NCBI GenBank assembly: GCA_039208375.1
Contig: JBCCRC010000013.1
Span: forward strand, 1 to 64,000
Direction: 5' to 3'
Length of the DNA stretch: 64,000 nucleotides
Source of the DNA: JANQPC01 sp039208375
GTDB lineage: Bacteria > Pseudomonadota > Alphaproteobacteria > Rhodobacterales > Rhodobacteraceae
Shown here: one piece after another, positions 7,783 through 18,100 of the stretch
How positions within the stretch are numbered: position 1 is the first letter of the stretch
How the letters are laid out: every line of letters begins with the position of its first letter
Notes under the pieces: model-generated
The model's database searches: none
Seen by the model: only the letters and a program-made list of their open reading frames with translations
Told to the model about the DNA's origin: nothing
Position numbers and translations under genes: made by a program

Positions 7783-8988
7783 CTAGAGCAGAAGCTTTGG
7801 ATCGCTACCCATGTCGAGCCCGGGAAACACATCTCGCTCCAAAACCCCGCGCCCGATCCCATAGGCCCCGCGCATCGCCCAGGCCGCATAGGCGCGCACA
7901 TCTGCCGTGGGCATCAGGTCGCGTCGGTCATAAAGATCGGCCTCGCTCAACCCAGGCCATCGCCCGAAAACCTGCCCGCCACGTACTGCCCCACCGGCCA
8001 GGAGCATCGCACCGCCCGTGCCATGGTCAGTGCCCGCGGTACCGTTTTCGCGCACAGTGCGCCCAAATTCGGTGAGCGCGAGGACGGTCGTTTTCGCCCA
8101 AACGGGGCCCAGGCCCTGTTTCAGCGTCAGGATCACGTCTGCCAGGCTTTCGAGCCGCGCGTTCATCGGGCCCGCCTGATTTCGGTGGGTATCCCAGCCA
8201 TTGATCGAAAAGGCCGCAATCCGCGTGTCGCGCGAAAGCCTGTCGGCGGCGAAGGCTGCAAGCGCGCGTTCCGAGCGCCCGCCACGCTCCTGCATCATCG
8301 CCATCATATCGTCACTGGCCGTTTCGCCCGCGTCCACTTCCGAGGCCAGCGAAGCCGCCAGAAGCGTCGCCTCGGACGCGGCGCTATGAAAGAGCGGATC
8401 GGCCTCGTAGACCTGTTCGAGCAAAAGCTGAGCCTGCGGCGAGAGTGCAAACCTAACGCTTGGCGCCCAGTTCGCGACCGGCGCATCGCCCGCAAGAATT
8501 TTTAATCGATCCTGCCCGACCGCAAACGCTGTTTCGCCTTCAAGGCCCGGTACTGTTTGCAGCATCCGGTTCAGCCAGCCATCCCGCGGCAGCGCGGTAT
8601 CCATTGCCGTTCCGGCCTCGAGCAGATCCTGCCCGTCAAAATGGCTGCGCTTATCGCGATAGGGGGTGGAGACGGCATGGGCAAAGCCCAGTTCGCCCGC
8701 CGCCCAAAGCGGGACCAGCGCGGCAAGCCCCGGATGCATCTCATAGAACCCATCAAGCGGCACACCGGGGTCCGACATGCCAGGGCGCGCTGCCCTAAAG
8801 GCGGGATCTCCCACGGGGCGCACAGCATCGAGGCCATCCATCCCGCCGCGCAGGATCAGCACGACAAGGCGCGCGTCCCATGGCGCGGCCGCAAAGGTAA
8901 CGGACGTCATCAATGGGTGCGCGGCGGCCGAGCAAGCCATTGTTGCTGCACCCTTCAGAAGCCCCCGGCGGGTAAGGTTACTTGCCAT
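7783..8988 (-). CDS. DUF1501-family protein, Tat-exported
   Basis: A 401-residue protein of the DUF1501 family, related to the alkaline-phosphatase/sulfatase superfamily. The N-terminus carries a twin-arginine signal (TRRGLLKGAA, residues 6-15) followed by a small-residue cleavage region, so it is predicted to be folded in the cytoplasm and exported to the periplasm. The core shows LVVLILRGGMDGLD, the family's start, then RSHFDGQD, GWDTHRNQ and DHGTGGAMLLAGG, candidate metal ligands. It lies 9 nt after a DUF1800 gene, the usual partner. The pair is widespread and probably forms a secreted complex, but no reaction is established. Confidence 0.9.
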   Translation of the reverse strand: MASNLTRRGLLKGAATMACSAAAHPLMTSVTFAAAPWDARLVVLILRGGMDGLDAVRPVGDPAFRAARPGMSDPGVPLDGFYEMHPGLAALVPLWAAGELGFAHAVSTPYRDKRSHFDGQDLLEAGTAMDTALPRDGWLNRMLQTVPGLEGETAFAVGQDRLKILAGDAPVANWAPSVRFALSPQAQLLLEQVYEADPLFHSAASEATLLAASLASEVDAGETASDDMMAMMQERGGRSERALAAFAADRLSRDTRIAAFSINGWDTHRNQAGPMNARLESLADVILTLKQGLGPVWAKTTVLALTEFGRTVRENGTAGTDHGTGGAMLLAGGAVRGGQVFGRWPGLSEADLYDRRDLMPTADVRAYAAWAMRGAYGIGRGVLERDVFPGLDMGSDPKLLL

Positions 8989-8997
8989 CCCGGCCTC

Positions 8998-10353
8998 CTA
9001 TCGACGGTTGAATTCAGGTGAGGCGAGCACGATCGCCACTGCATCGGCACGCGTTTCCGCCACCCCAACGGCCCAGGTGAGCCGTTCCGAGGCAGCGTCT
9101 CCCAACGCACGTTTCAAAAACACCGAAGGCTCTTGCGCATGAGGGGCGGCGCGCTTGGCGGCCTCGCCAGACCAAAGGATGCGGTGCGCGAGGCCCAGCG
9201 GCGTGATCCAGTGATCGGCCTCTTCCGCCCAGCCATCCGGCCCGCCGGGCTCCATGAACGGCTGGCCCATGGCGCGAAGCGGGCGCAGGATCGCGCGTTG
9301 CCGTTCGCGCAGCGGCATGCGCGTGAGATCCTCGCCGCGCACGCCCAGGGCAATCACGGTTGCGGCCAGAAAATCAAACGGCTGGCGCGCCTTTTCAAGC
9401 GTATTGCCCCAGGCAGCGGGATGGGTAAGCATCGCTTCAGTAACCGCCATAAGATCACCACCCGTTGTGCGCCACGCGGCCTCTATCGCGGTAACAAGGG
9501 CGGGGTCGGGATCATCGGCCACGAAATGAGTGGCCAGCTTGCGGCTGATATGCGCCGCTGTGGCGGGATGGATGGCGAGATCTTCCAGCACCGCAAAAAT
9601 ATGGGCAACGTCCGGCGCGCCGCCACCGTAGGTGCGGCCCAAAACAAGCTCCGGCCCCGGCTCCGCAATCGCTTCGCGGAAAAGAAAGCCATCGGTGTGG
9701 TTGGCGCTAAGCCCCGTGAATAGCTCTGCAAGTTGGCGCACATCGTCTTGCGTGTAGGGCCCGCCAACGCCGAGCGTATGAAGCTCCAAAACCTCACGCG
9801 CGAGGTTTTCGTTCAGCCCCGCCCCGCGCCGCTTGCCAGCGGGCGAGTTCGGGCCGATGGATTGCACCTGATCGAGGTAGCTCAGCATCATGGGATGGGT
9901 GACGACGGCTTTGAGAAGATCAGCGAAGCGGGCCGTGACGTTGGGGCGGATAGCCTGATCAAGATAGGCAGGCGCAACCGCGCGCATCACAATGTTTTTT
10001 GGCGCGACCGCAAAGTGATCGGCACAAAACCAGAGCAGCCGCTCACGCAGGGGATCGTCAGTATCGGCAATACGCGCCAGTGCGGTGGTTGCGGCAGCCG
10101 AAAACGCGGCGCCCACCTTTTCGCGCGCCGCCTTATACGCCGCCTCACCGCCCAGCGCCTCGCGCCGTTTCCGGGCACGGCGGAACTCGTCGGCCAGGCG
10201 CAAGGTGTCGTCCATCGTGACGGCAGCGTGGCGGGAGAGAATCTTGTCCGGCCCGGCAAGCCGCGCCAGATGCGCTTCGGCATCGCGCGGGGCGGTGCCC
10301 GCGCCGGTGCCGTAGCCGAACCGGATGGCCGAAATCGTTGCGGGTGACGGCAT
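8998..10353 (-). CDS. DUF1800-family protein
   Basis: A 451-residue protein of the DUF1800 family. It begins with AIRFGYG, the family's typical opening, has a helical body with the WFCADHFAV stretch, NENLAREVLELHTLGVGGPYTQDDVRQLAELFTGL-type family core near residues 190-225, and IHPATAAHISRKLATHFVADDP near residue 285. No Sec or Tat signal is obvious, which leaves open whether it travels with its exported DUF1501 partner. It precedes that gene by 9 nt and the two form an operon. Function unknown; family assignment is secure. Confidence 0.9.
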   Translation of the reverse strand: MPSPATISAIRFGYGTGAGTAPRDAEAHLARLAGPDKILSRHAAVTMDDTLRLADEFRRARKRREALGGEAAYKAAREKVGAAFSAAATTALARIADTDDPLRERLLWFCADHFAVAPKNIVMRAVAPAYLDQAIRPNVTARFADLLKAVVTHPMMLSYLDQVQSIGPNSPAGKRRGAGLNENLAREVLELHTLGVGGPYTQDDVRQLAELFTGLSANHTDGFLFREAIAEPGPELVLGRTYGGGAPDVAHIFAVLEDLAIHPATAAHISRKLATHFVADDPDPALVTAIEAAWRTTGGDLMAVTEAMLTHPAAWGNTLEKARQPFDFLAATVIALGVRGEDLTRMPLRERQRAILRPLRAMGQPFMEPGGPDGWAEEADHWITPLGLAHRILWSGEAAKRAAPHAQEPSVFLKRALGDAASERLTWAVGVAETRADAVAIVLASPEFNRR

Positions 10354-10453
10354 CGCATGACACTCCCATAGGGGCCGGATCGGGCCCGTCTGGGAAACTC
10401 ATACGCGCGGGCCCAGATGTTCCGTCGCAGGATTTCCGGGCGGAAGTGAGGCG

Positions 10454-12232
10454 CTACTCTTTCGGCAGCACCCTGAGGCCCAGTTCCATGAGCTGCTCAG
10501 CTGTCGGCTCTGACGGTGCACCCATCATAAGATCTTCGGCGCGCTGGTTCATCGGGAACATGATCACTTCGCGGATATTCGCTTCATCGGCGAGAAGCAT
10601 CACCATCCGGTCGATCCCAAGCGCGCATCCGCCATGGGGTGGCGCGCCGTAGCGGAAGGCCGAGGCGAGGCCGCCGAAGCGCTTCTCAACTTCATCCTGC
10701 CCATAACCCGCAAGTTCGAACGCCTTGAACATGATCTCTAATTTGTGGTTCCGGATTGCGCCCGAGACAAGTTCATACCCGTTGCAAGCCAGATCGTACT
10801 GGAAGCCCAGCACGTCGAGCGGATCGCCGCCGAGCCCTTCAAGGCCGCCCTGGGGCATCGAGAAGGGGTTGTGCGAGAAATCGACCGCCCCGCTTTCAGG
10901 ATCGGCCTCATACATCGGGAAATCGACGATCCAGGCGAAGGCGAAGCGATCTTGCTCCGTCAGCCCCAATTCATCGCCAATCACCGTGCGAGCGCGCCCC
11001 GCGACGGCCTCAAATGTCGCTGGCTTGCCGCCAAGGAAGAAGGCCGCATCGCCCACGCCGAGGCCAAGCTGCTGGCGGATCGCTTCGGTGCGTTCGGGGC
11101 CGATGTTCTTGGCCAGCGGGCCCGCCGCTTCCATCACGCCCTGATCCCCTTCCCGCCAGAAGATGTAGCCCATGCCCGGTAGGCCCTCTTTCTGGGCGTA
11201 GGCATTCATCCGATCGCAGAACTTGCGGCTGCCACCGCCGGGCGCGGGGATCGCGCGGATTTCTGTGCCGTCTTGCTCCAGCAGCTTGGCGAAAATCGCA
11301 AAGTTCGAGCCACGGAAGTTATCGGAAACGATCTGCATCTTGATCGGGTTCCGCAGGTCGGGCTTGTCGGTGCCGTACCAGAGCATGGCATCGCGGTAGG
11401 CGATGCGCGGCCACTCGGCATCCACACAGCGACCACCGCCAAACGCCTCGAACGCCCCGCGCAGAACCGGCTCCATCGTGGCGAAGACATCGTCTTGGGT
11501 GACGAAGCTCATCTCCATATCAAGCTGGTAGAAATCGGTGGGCGACCGATCGGCGCGCGGATCCTCATCGCGGAAACAGGGCGCGATCTGAAAATACTTG
11601 TCGAACCCCGAGACCATGATGAGCTGCTTGAATTGCTGTGGGGCTTGCGGGAGCGCGTAGAACCGGCCCGGGTGCAGGCGGGAGGGCACAAGGAAATCGC
11701 GCGCTCCTTCGGGGCTTGAAGCGGTGATGACCGGGGTTTGAAACTCGGTAAAGCCCTGATCCCACATCCGCTTGCGCAGATCGGCCACCACCTGAGAGCG
11801 CAGCATGATGTTGTCGTGCAGCTTTTCCCGGCGCAGATCGAGGAAGCGATAGCGCAGGCGCGTTTCCTCCGGATATTCCTGATCGCCAAACACCATGAGC
11901 GGCAGCTCATCCGCCGCGCCCAGCACTTCCATATCCCGGATGAACACCTCGATCTCGCCTGTGGGGATCTTAGGGTTCACCAGGTCGGTATCCCGGGCTT
12001 TCACGGTGCCATCGATGCGAATGCACCATTCGCTGCGCACGGTCTCGATCTCGGAAAACACCGGGCTGTCAGGATCGGCAAGAACCTGCGTCATCCCGTA
12101 GTGATCGCGCAGATCAATAAACAGCACCCCGCCGTGATCGCGCACCCGATGCACCCAGCCGGCAAGACGCACGGTCTGGCCCACGTGCGAGGCGTTGAGA
12201 TCGGCGCAGGTGTGGCTGCGGAAGGCGTGCAT
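10454..12232 (-). CDS. aspS: Aspartate--tRNA ligase
   Basis: Class II aminoacyl-tRNA synthetase charging tRNA-Asp; in alphaproteobacteria it is often non-discriminating and also makes Asp-tRNA-Asn for GatCAB. 592 residues, the usual bacterial length. Domains: anticodon-binding OB fold at about 1-110 (VRLAGWVHRVRDHGGVLFIDLRD), catalytic core with motif 2 (FRDEDPRADRSPTDFYQLDME) near residue 215-240, the bacterial GAD insert in the middle, and motif 3 (GCALGIDRMVMLL) near residue 540. The start at 12232 is chosen because the OB fold begins there and GAGGA lies upstream; a longer frame to 12274 adds 14 unrelated residues. Divergent from the cyclopropane synthase. Confidence 0.97.
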   Translation of the reverse strand: MHAFRSHTCADLNASHVGQTVRLAGWVHRVRDHGGVLFIDLRDHYGMTQVLADPDSPVFSEIETVRSEWCIRIDGTVKARDTDLVNPKIPTGEIEVFIRDMEVLGAADELPLMVFGDQEYPEETRLRYRFLDLRREKLHDNIMLRSQVVADLRKRMWDQGFTEFQTPVITASSPEGARDFLVPSRLHPGRFYALPQAPQQFKQLIMVSGFDKYFQIAPCFRDEDPRADRSPTDFYQLDMEMSFVTQDDVFATMEPVLRGAFEAFGGGRCVDAEWPRIAYRDAMLWYGTDKPDLRNPIKMQIVSDNFRGSNFAIFAKLLEQDGTEIRAIPAPGGGSRKFCDRMNAYAQKEGLPGMGYIFWREGDQGVMEAAGPLAKNIGPERTEAIRQQLGLGVGDAAFFLGGKPATFEAVAGRARTVIGDELGLTEQDRFAFAWIVDFPMYEADPESGAVDFSHNPFSMPQGGLEGLGGDPLDVLGFQYDLACNGYELVSGAIRNHKLEIMFKAFELAGYGQDEVEKRFGGLASAFRYGAPPHGGCALGIDRMVMLLADEANIREVIMFPMNQRAEDLMMGAPSEPTAEQLMELGLRVLPKE

Positions 12233-12446
12233 GGGGTGTCCTCGGCGGGAATTCACTTGTTCGCGCCGATACATACGGGGCGGGTTCGGAAGTCAACCCG
12301 CGCGCCGCGTTGGCGGCGATCAGCCCACGCCCCTGGGCCGACTTTACACACTGCACTCGATTGGAGAAAATGTCGCAGTTGAGGCAGGGAAGGAGCAGCG
12401 AAGACGTAAACGCCAGTGCAGGCGCCGGGGCGCCGAGGGGGTGGTT

Positions 12447-13679
12447 ATGTGGACAGCGCTTCTTGACGCGATGCTGGATCGGCAATTTCGCCGCGGCACG
12501 CTGATTGTACATTTTCCGGATGGGCGGCAATCGCGGTACGGCGATGGCACGGGCCCTGCGGTGACGGTGTATCTGACAACGCCGGAACTTGTGCCGCGTA
12601 TCGTTAAGAATCCCGAGCTGGCCGTGGGGGAAGGCTATACCGACGGCACGCTGAAGGTTGAGGACGACGATCTGCGCGGCTTTATCGGCCTGGCGATCCG
12701 CAATATCGGGCCGTCCGGGGGCCTTTGGTGGCAGCGGTGGCTGGACGGGGCGCGGCGGTTGGTGCGTGCGTGGAACCAATTCAACCCGGCGCGGCGTGCG
12801 CAGGCCAATGTGGCACATCATTACGATCTGTCCGCTGCGCTCTACGAGCTCTTCCTCGATGCTGACAAGCAGTACAGCTGCGCCTATTTCACCCGACCTG
12901 ACCTGTCGCTTGATGACGCCCAGGCGGCCAAGAAGGCGCATATCGCCGGCAAGCTTCTGCTTGAGCCCGGCATGGGCGTGCTCGATATCGGCTGCGGCTG
13001 GGGCGGCATGGCGCTGACGCTTGCCAGCGACTATGGCGCGCGCGTTACAGGCATCACGCTTTCGGCGGAGCAGCACAAGATCGCCACCCAGCGGGCCGAA
13101 GAGGCCGGGCTGGCGGGACAGGTCGAGTTTCGCCTCGCCGATTACCGCAGCGTGCGAGAGAAGTTCGACCGGATCGTTTCGGTGGGCATGTTCGAGCATG
13201 TGGGCATACCACACTACCGCACCTATTTTCGCACGGTCGGCGAGCGGCTGACACCCGAAGGCATTGCGCTGATCCACACGATCGGGCGCATCGCACCGCC
13301 CGATCAAACAAGCCCTTGGATCGAAAAATACATCTTTCCCGGCGGCTACGTGCCCTCGCTTTCGGAAATGGCGGCAGCGTTTGAGAAAGAACGTCTTTAT
13401 CAGACAGATATTGAGGTGTGGCGCCTACATTACGCAGAGACTCTCTTGCATTGGCAACGGCGCTTCGAGGCCAATCTTGATGCCGCGCGGGAGCTTTACG
13501 ACGAGCGCTTCTGCCGTATGTGGCGCTACTATCTTGCCGCCAGCGAGATGACGTTCCGATATGGCCGGCAGGCCGTCTTTCAGGTGCAGCTAGCCCATGA
13601 TCAGCGCGCCGTGCCGTTGACACGCGAATATCTTTACCCGTTGAGGTCGGAGGGCGCAGTGCGCCACGCGGCGGAATAA
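12447..13679 (+). CDS. Cyclopropane-fatty-acyl-phospholipid synthase family methyltransferase
   Basis: SAM-dependent enzyme predicted to add a methylene bridge to unsaturated acyl chains of membrane phospholipids, acting at the inner face of the membrane. 410 residues. The N-terminal 130 residues form the lipid-binding domain; the SAM motif VLDIGCGWGG starts near residue 178, followed by GITLSAEQ and the MFEHVG motif characteristic of CFA synthases; IGRIAPPDQTSPWIEKYIFPGG contains the conserved tail region. The start at 12447 follows a GAGGGGG Shine-Dalgarno stretch. Related family members methylate other lipids, so the exact product is not certain. It is followed at 77 nt by a GT87-like gene. 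Confidence 0.9.
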   Translation: MWTALLDAMLDRQFRRGTLIVHFPDGRQSRYGDGTGPAVTVYLTTPELVPRIVKNPELAVGEGYTDGTLKVEDDDLRGFIGLAIRNIGPSGGLWWQRWLDGARRLVRAWNQFNPARRAQANVAHHYDLSAALYELFLDADKQYSCAYFTRPDLSLDDAQAAKKAHIAGKLLLEPGMGVLDIGCGWGGMALTLASDYGARVTGITLSAEQHKIATQRAEEAGLAGQVEFRLADYRSVREKFDRIVSVGMFEHVGIPHYRTYFRTVGERLTPEGIALIHTIGRIAPPDQTSPWIEKYIFPGGYVPSLSEMAAAFEKERLYQTDIEVWRLHYAETLLHWQRRFEANLDAARELYDERFCRMWRYYLAASEMTFRYGRQAVFQVQLAHDQRAVPLTREYLYPLRSEGAVRHAAE

Positions 13680-13756
13680 GGCCATATTCCTGCCACGCTG
13701 CCATGGTTTCCGGGGTCTTGGGGGCGACAATCCCGCCCTCGGGCAAGGCATTGACT

Positions 13757-15049
13757 ATGCAGCGTATTCGCGCCGTTGACGCTTTCGCAATCTTTGCGTG
13801 GGTGATCATGTTCTGGCTTATCGCGGGGTACCGCGGCTCGCCCGATCTTGAGGCGACGTGGATTGCGGCTGCCTTCTTTGCGGCCGGCGATTACGGCAAC
13901 GTGTATCCGCCCCCCGGGCCCCTCTTTACCATGCAGCCGCCTGAAGCGTGGCTTCCGCTCCTTGAGGGGCCAGGCGCAGTGCGAGAAATGTTTCCCTACG
14001 TCTATCCGCCGCTCTGGGCCGCACTGGTTGCAGAGGCGCTGCCTTACGCCCCGTTTTCGCGCGCCGAACCATTGGCGACGGCGCTCAATGCCGCGCTGCT
14101 GGTGGCGATCCCGGTCCTGGCCTGGCGCGCGGCGCGCAGCCCCATCCCGCTTGCGATCTGGCTCATGGTGGCGGGGGCGGCGATGATCACCACCCATGTG
14201 GGCTTCATCGCCATCAAGCAGAACCAGCCACAAATCCTCGTGAGTTTCCTGATGGTGTTAGCGATCGAGCGAAGCCGGGCGGAAGCGCCTATTGCCGCCG
14301 GCGCCGCGCTCGCCTGCGCCGCAGCGATCAAGGGATACCCCGCCCTTTTTGCAATGCTCTGGCTGGCCGGCGGCAACTGGCGCGCGGTTATGGCCTTCGC
14401 CGGATTTGGCGGCACTCTCGCCGCCGCCTCGATCGCTCTGGCGGGCTGGCCGTTGCATGCCGCCTTTCTGGCGCAGCTCAAATCCATCTCCGCCACGCTG
14501 CTCTATACCCCGATTTCCTATAATCTAAACGGTATCGCTATCGCGTTCCTTGAAGGGGGCAGCTTTCAGTTCGTTGAATCGGCACGGGCCGCGGCGAGCG
14601 GCCAGACCTCTGGCTGGCACGTGGCCCAGAAGCCGCCGGCCTGGATCCTCGCAACTGGAACTGGAACCGCGTTGACCCTTGGCTGGCTCGCCATTGCCTA
14701 CCGGCATGCCAGCGCGGGCGCGCGCCATACGCTTCTCTGGCCCCTGGCCATTGGCACCATAGCACTTCTGGCGCCACTGACGTGGTCTTACCACTACCTG
14801 CCAATGTTTGCGTTTCTGCCTGCGCTTCTCACGACCTTCGGCGCGCGCCGCGGAGCGATCCTGCTGATTGTGCTGCTCCTCCCGCTGCAGGCGACAGTTC
14901 TTCCGCATTACATAGATGCGCAATTCGTGAAAAACCCCACACAGTTCCTAGGCTCTGTTGCGATGGCTGGGCTGGTGCTAGCGTTTCTCATAGCCCACCT
15001 GGCGCCGCGGCACTTGCCAACGCCCGCCGCGAAGCCGGAGCCCGCCTAA
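13757..15049 (+). CDS. GT87/DUF2029-like integral membrane glycosyltransferase
   Basis: A 430-residue polytopic inner-membrane protein with about ten hydrophobic segments spread over the length. The first periplasmic loop has YPPPGPLFTMQPPEAW and MFPYVYPPLWAAL, a pattern seen in GT87 (DUF2029) enzymes, which transfer mannosyl or arabinosyl groups from polyprenyl donors in the GT-C fold. An acidic residue early in loop 1 (SPDLEATW) could be the catalytic acid. It may decorate a glycolipid or membrane-linked glycan, but the substrate cannot be read. The start is set at the ATG at 13757; an upstream in-frame ATG at 13703 adds 18 residues and is possible. Confidence 0.75.
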   Translation: MQRIRAVDAFAIFAWVIMFWLIAGYRGSPDLEATWIAAAFFAAGDYGNVYPPPGPLFTMQPPEAWLPLLEGPGAVREMFPYVYPPLWAALVAEALPYAPFSRAEPLATALNAALLVAIPVLAWRAARSPIPLAIWLMVAGAAMITTHVGFIAIKQNQPQILVSFLMVLAIERSRAEAPIAAGAALACAAAIKGYPALFAMLWLAGGNWRAVMAFAGFGGTLAAASIALAGWPLHAAFLAQLKSISATLLYTPISYNLNGIAIAFLEGGSFQFVESARAAASGQTSGWHVAQKPPAWILATGTGTALTLGWLAIAYRHASAGARHTLLWPLAIGTIALLAPLTWSYHYLPMFAFLPALLTTFGARRGAILLIVLLLPLQATVLPHYIDAQFVKNPTQFLGSVAMAGLVLAFLIAHLAPRHLPTPAAKPEPA

Positions 15050-15113
15050 GCGCTTGCGCGCCCTCGCCGCCCCGGTATAACGCGGCCAATTTGCCTGACG
15101 CCGGGGGAGCGGG

Positions 15114-18100
15114 ATGCCCAGACGCACCGATATTCAATCCATCATGATCGTCGGTGCCGGGCCCATCGTGATTGGCCAGGCCTGCGAGTTCGATTATTCC
15201 GGCGCGCAAGCCTGCAAGGCGCTGCGCGAGGAAGGCTATCGGGTGATCCTCGTCAACTCGAACCCCGCCACGATCATGACCGATCCCGATATGGCGGATG
15301 CCACGTATATCGAGCCGATTACGCCCGAGATCGTAGCCAAGATCATCGAAAAAGAGCGCCCCGATGCGCTGCTGCCCACCATGGGTGGGCAGACGGGCCT
15401 CAACACTTCGCTCGCGCTGGAAGAGATGGGGGTGCTCGACAGGTTTGGGGTGGAGATGATCGGCGCCAAGCGGGATGCCATCGAGATGGCCGAAGACCGT
15501 AAGCTCTTTCGCGAAGCGATGGATCGGATCGGGTTGGAAAACCCGCGCGCCACCATCGTGGCGGCCCCCAAGGATGCGGGCGGGCGCTACGATATCGCCA
15601 AGGGCCTCGAAGGCGCGATGGCAGCGCTGGAGGATGTGGGCCTGCCCGCCATCATCCGCCCCGCCTTCACGCTGGGCGGAACCGGGGGCGGCATCGCCTA
15701 TAACCGCGAGGATTACTTTGAGATCTGCCGCCGCGGGCTGGAAGCCTCGCCGGTGGCCCAAATCCTTATCGACGAAAGCCTTCTCGGCTGGAAAGAGTTC
15801 GAGATGGAGGTGGTGCGCGATCGAGCCGATAACGCCATCATCGTTTGCTCGATCGAAAACGTGGACCCCATGGGCGTGCACACGGGCGACTCGATCACAG
15901 TAGCCCCGGCGCTAACGCTGACCGACAAGGAATACCAGATCATGCGCAACGGCTCGATCGCCGTTCTGCGCGAGATCGGGGTAGAGACTGGTGGCTCGAA
16001 TGTGCAATGGGCCGTGAACCCCGCCGATGGGCGCATGGTGGTGATCGAGATGAACCCGCGCGTCTCACGATCCTCTGCACTGGCCTCGAAGGCCACCGGG
16101 TTTCCCATCGCGAAGATCGCCGCGAAGCTGGCGGTGGGCTATACGCTTGATGAGCTCGACAACGATATCACCAAAGTGACACCCGCCTCCTTCGAGCCGA
16201 CGATTGACTATGTGGTCACGAAAATTCCGCGCTTTGCGTTCGAGAAGTTCCCGGGCGCGAAACCGGAGCTGACCACCGCGATGAAATCGGTGGGCGAGGC
16301 GATGGCCATCGGGCGCAGCTTCCACGAATCCGTGCAAAAGGCGCTCGCGTCGATGGAAACCGGGCTGACTGGGTTTGATGAGATCGAGATACCTGGTGCC
16401 CCCGATACTGCCGCGATTACCAAGGCGCTTTCGGAACGCACGCCGGACCGGCTGCGCATCATCGCCCAGGCGATGCGGCACGGGCTTTCGGATGACGATA
16501 TCCAGGCAGTCACCGATTTCGATCCCTGGTTCCTCGCCCGGATCCGCGAGATCATCGAGGCAGAGGCCGAAATTCGCCAGGACGGCCTGCCGATGACTGA
16601 AGAGGGGCTCAGGCGGCTGAAGATGCTGGGCTTCTCCGATGCCCGGCTCGCTGCTTTGACTGGGCGGGACGAGGGCAACGTGCGGCGCGCGCGCGAAAAC
16701 CTCGGCGTCACAGCGGTGTTCAAGCGGATCGATACCTGCGCGGCCGAGTTCGAGGCGCAGACACCCTACATGTATTCCACCTATGAACACCCGGTGATGG
16801 GCGAAGTGGAATGCGAAGCGCGGCCCTCTGGGCGCAACAAGGTGGTGATCCTCGGCGGCGGGCCAAACCGGATCGGCCAGGGGATCGAGTTTGACTACTG
16901 CTGCTGCCACGCCTGTTTCGCGCTGACGGAAGCGGGGTTCGAGACCATCATGGTCAATTGCAACCCCGAGACGGTTTCGACGGATTACGATACGTCAGAC
17001 CGACTCTATTTTGAGCCGCTGACCTTCGAACATGTGATGGAGATCCTGCGAGTTGAGCAGGAGAACGGAACGCTGCACGGCGTGATCGTGCAGTTCGGCG
17101 GGCAAACGCCCCTGAAGCTGGCCAATGCGCTGGAAGAGGCGGGCATCCCGATCCTCGGCACGACGCCCGATGCGATTGATCTGGCCGAAGATCGCGAGCG
17201 GTTCCAGGCGCTTGTGAACGATCTTGGCCTCAAGCAACCCAAAAACGCGATTGCCGCCACCGATGAGGAGGCGATGCAAGCCGCCGCCGTGATCGGCTTC
17301 CCCCTGGTGATTCGCCCGTCTTACGTGCTGGGCGGCCGGGCGATGGAGATTGTGCGCGATATGCCCTCGCTCGAACGCTACATCCGCGATGCGGTGGTGG
17401 TATCGGGCGATAGCCCCGTGCTGCTCGACAGCTACCTTACCGGCGCCACGGAAGTGGATGTGGATGCTTTGAGCGACGGCACGGATGTGCATGTGGCCGG
17501 CATCATGCAACATATTGAGGAGGCGGGCGTGCATTCGGGCGATAGCGCGTGCTCGCTACCCCCCTACTCCCTTCCGCCCGAGATAATCGACGCGTTGAAG
17601 GATCAAACGCGCGCTCTGGCCCTTGCGCTGAACGTCGTGGGGCTGATGAACGTGCAGTTCGCCGTGAAGGATGGCGAGGTTTACCTCATTGAGGTAAACC
17701 CCCGCGCCTCGCGCACCGTGCCGTTCGTGGCTAAGGCCGTGAACTCCCCCATCGCATCAATCGCCGCGCGGCTGATGGCGGGGGAGCCGCTTTCGGCCTT
17801 CGATCTTGTCGACCCGCAAATCGACGGATTCGCGGTCAAGGAGGCCGTTCTGCCCTTCGCGCGTTTCCCTGGCGTTGACACGCTTCTGGGCCCCGAAATG
17901 CGTTCGACGGGCGAAGTTATGGGCTCGGACGCGAATTTCCACCGCGCCTTTCTGAAGGCGCAACTTGGTGCGGGAACGGTCCTGCCCGAGGCCGGAACTG
18001 TTTTCTTTTCGATCAAGGATGCCGACAAGACACCTCAGTTGGTAGAAACGGCGCAGGCGTTGTCTGACCTCGGCCTGAAGATCCTCGCCACGCGCGGGAC

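Noticed and set aside
12114..13307. Long minus-strand frame of 397 codons opposite the cyclopropane synthase
   Set aside because: Shadow of a well-supported gene; Arg/Pro/His-rich without domains.
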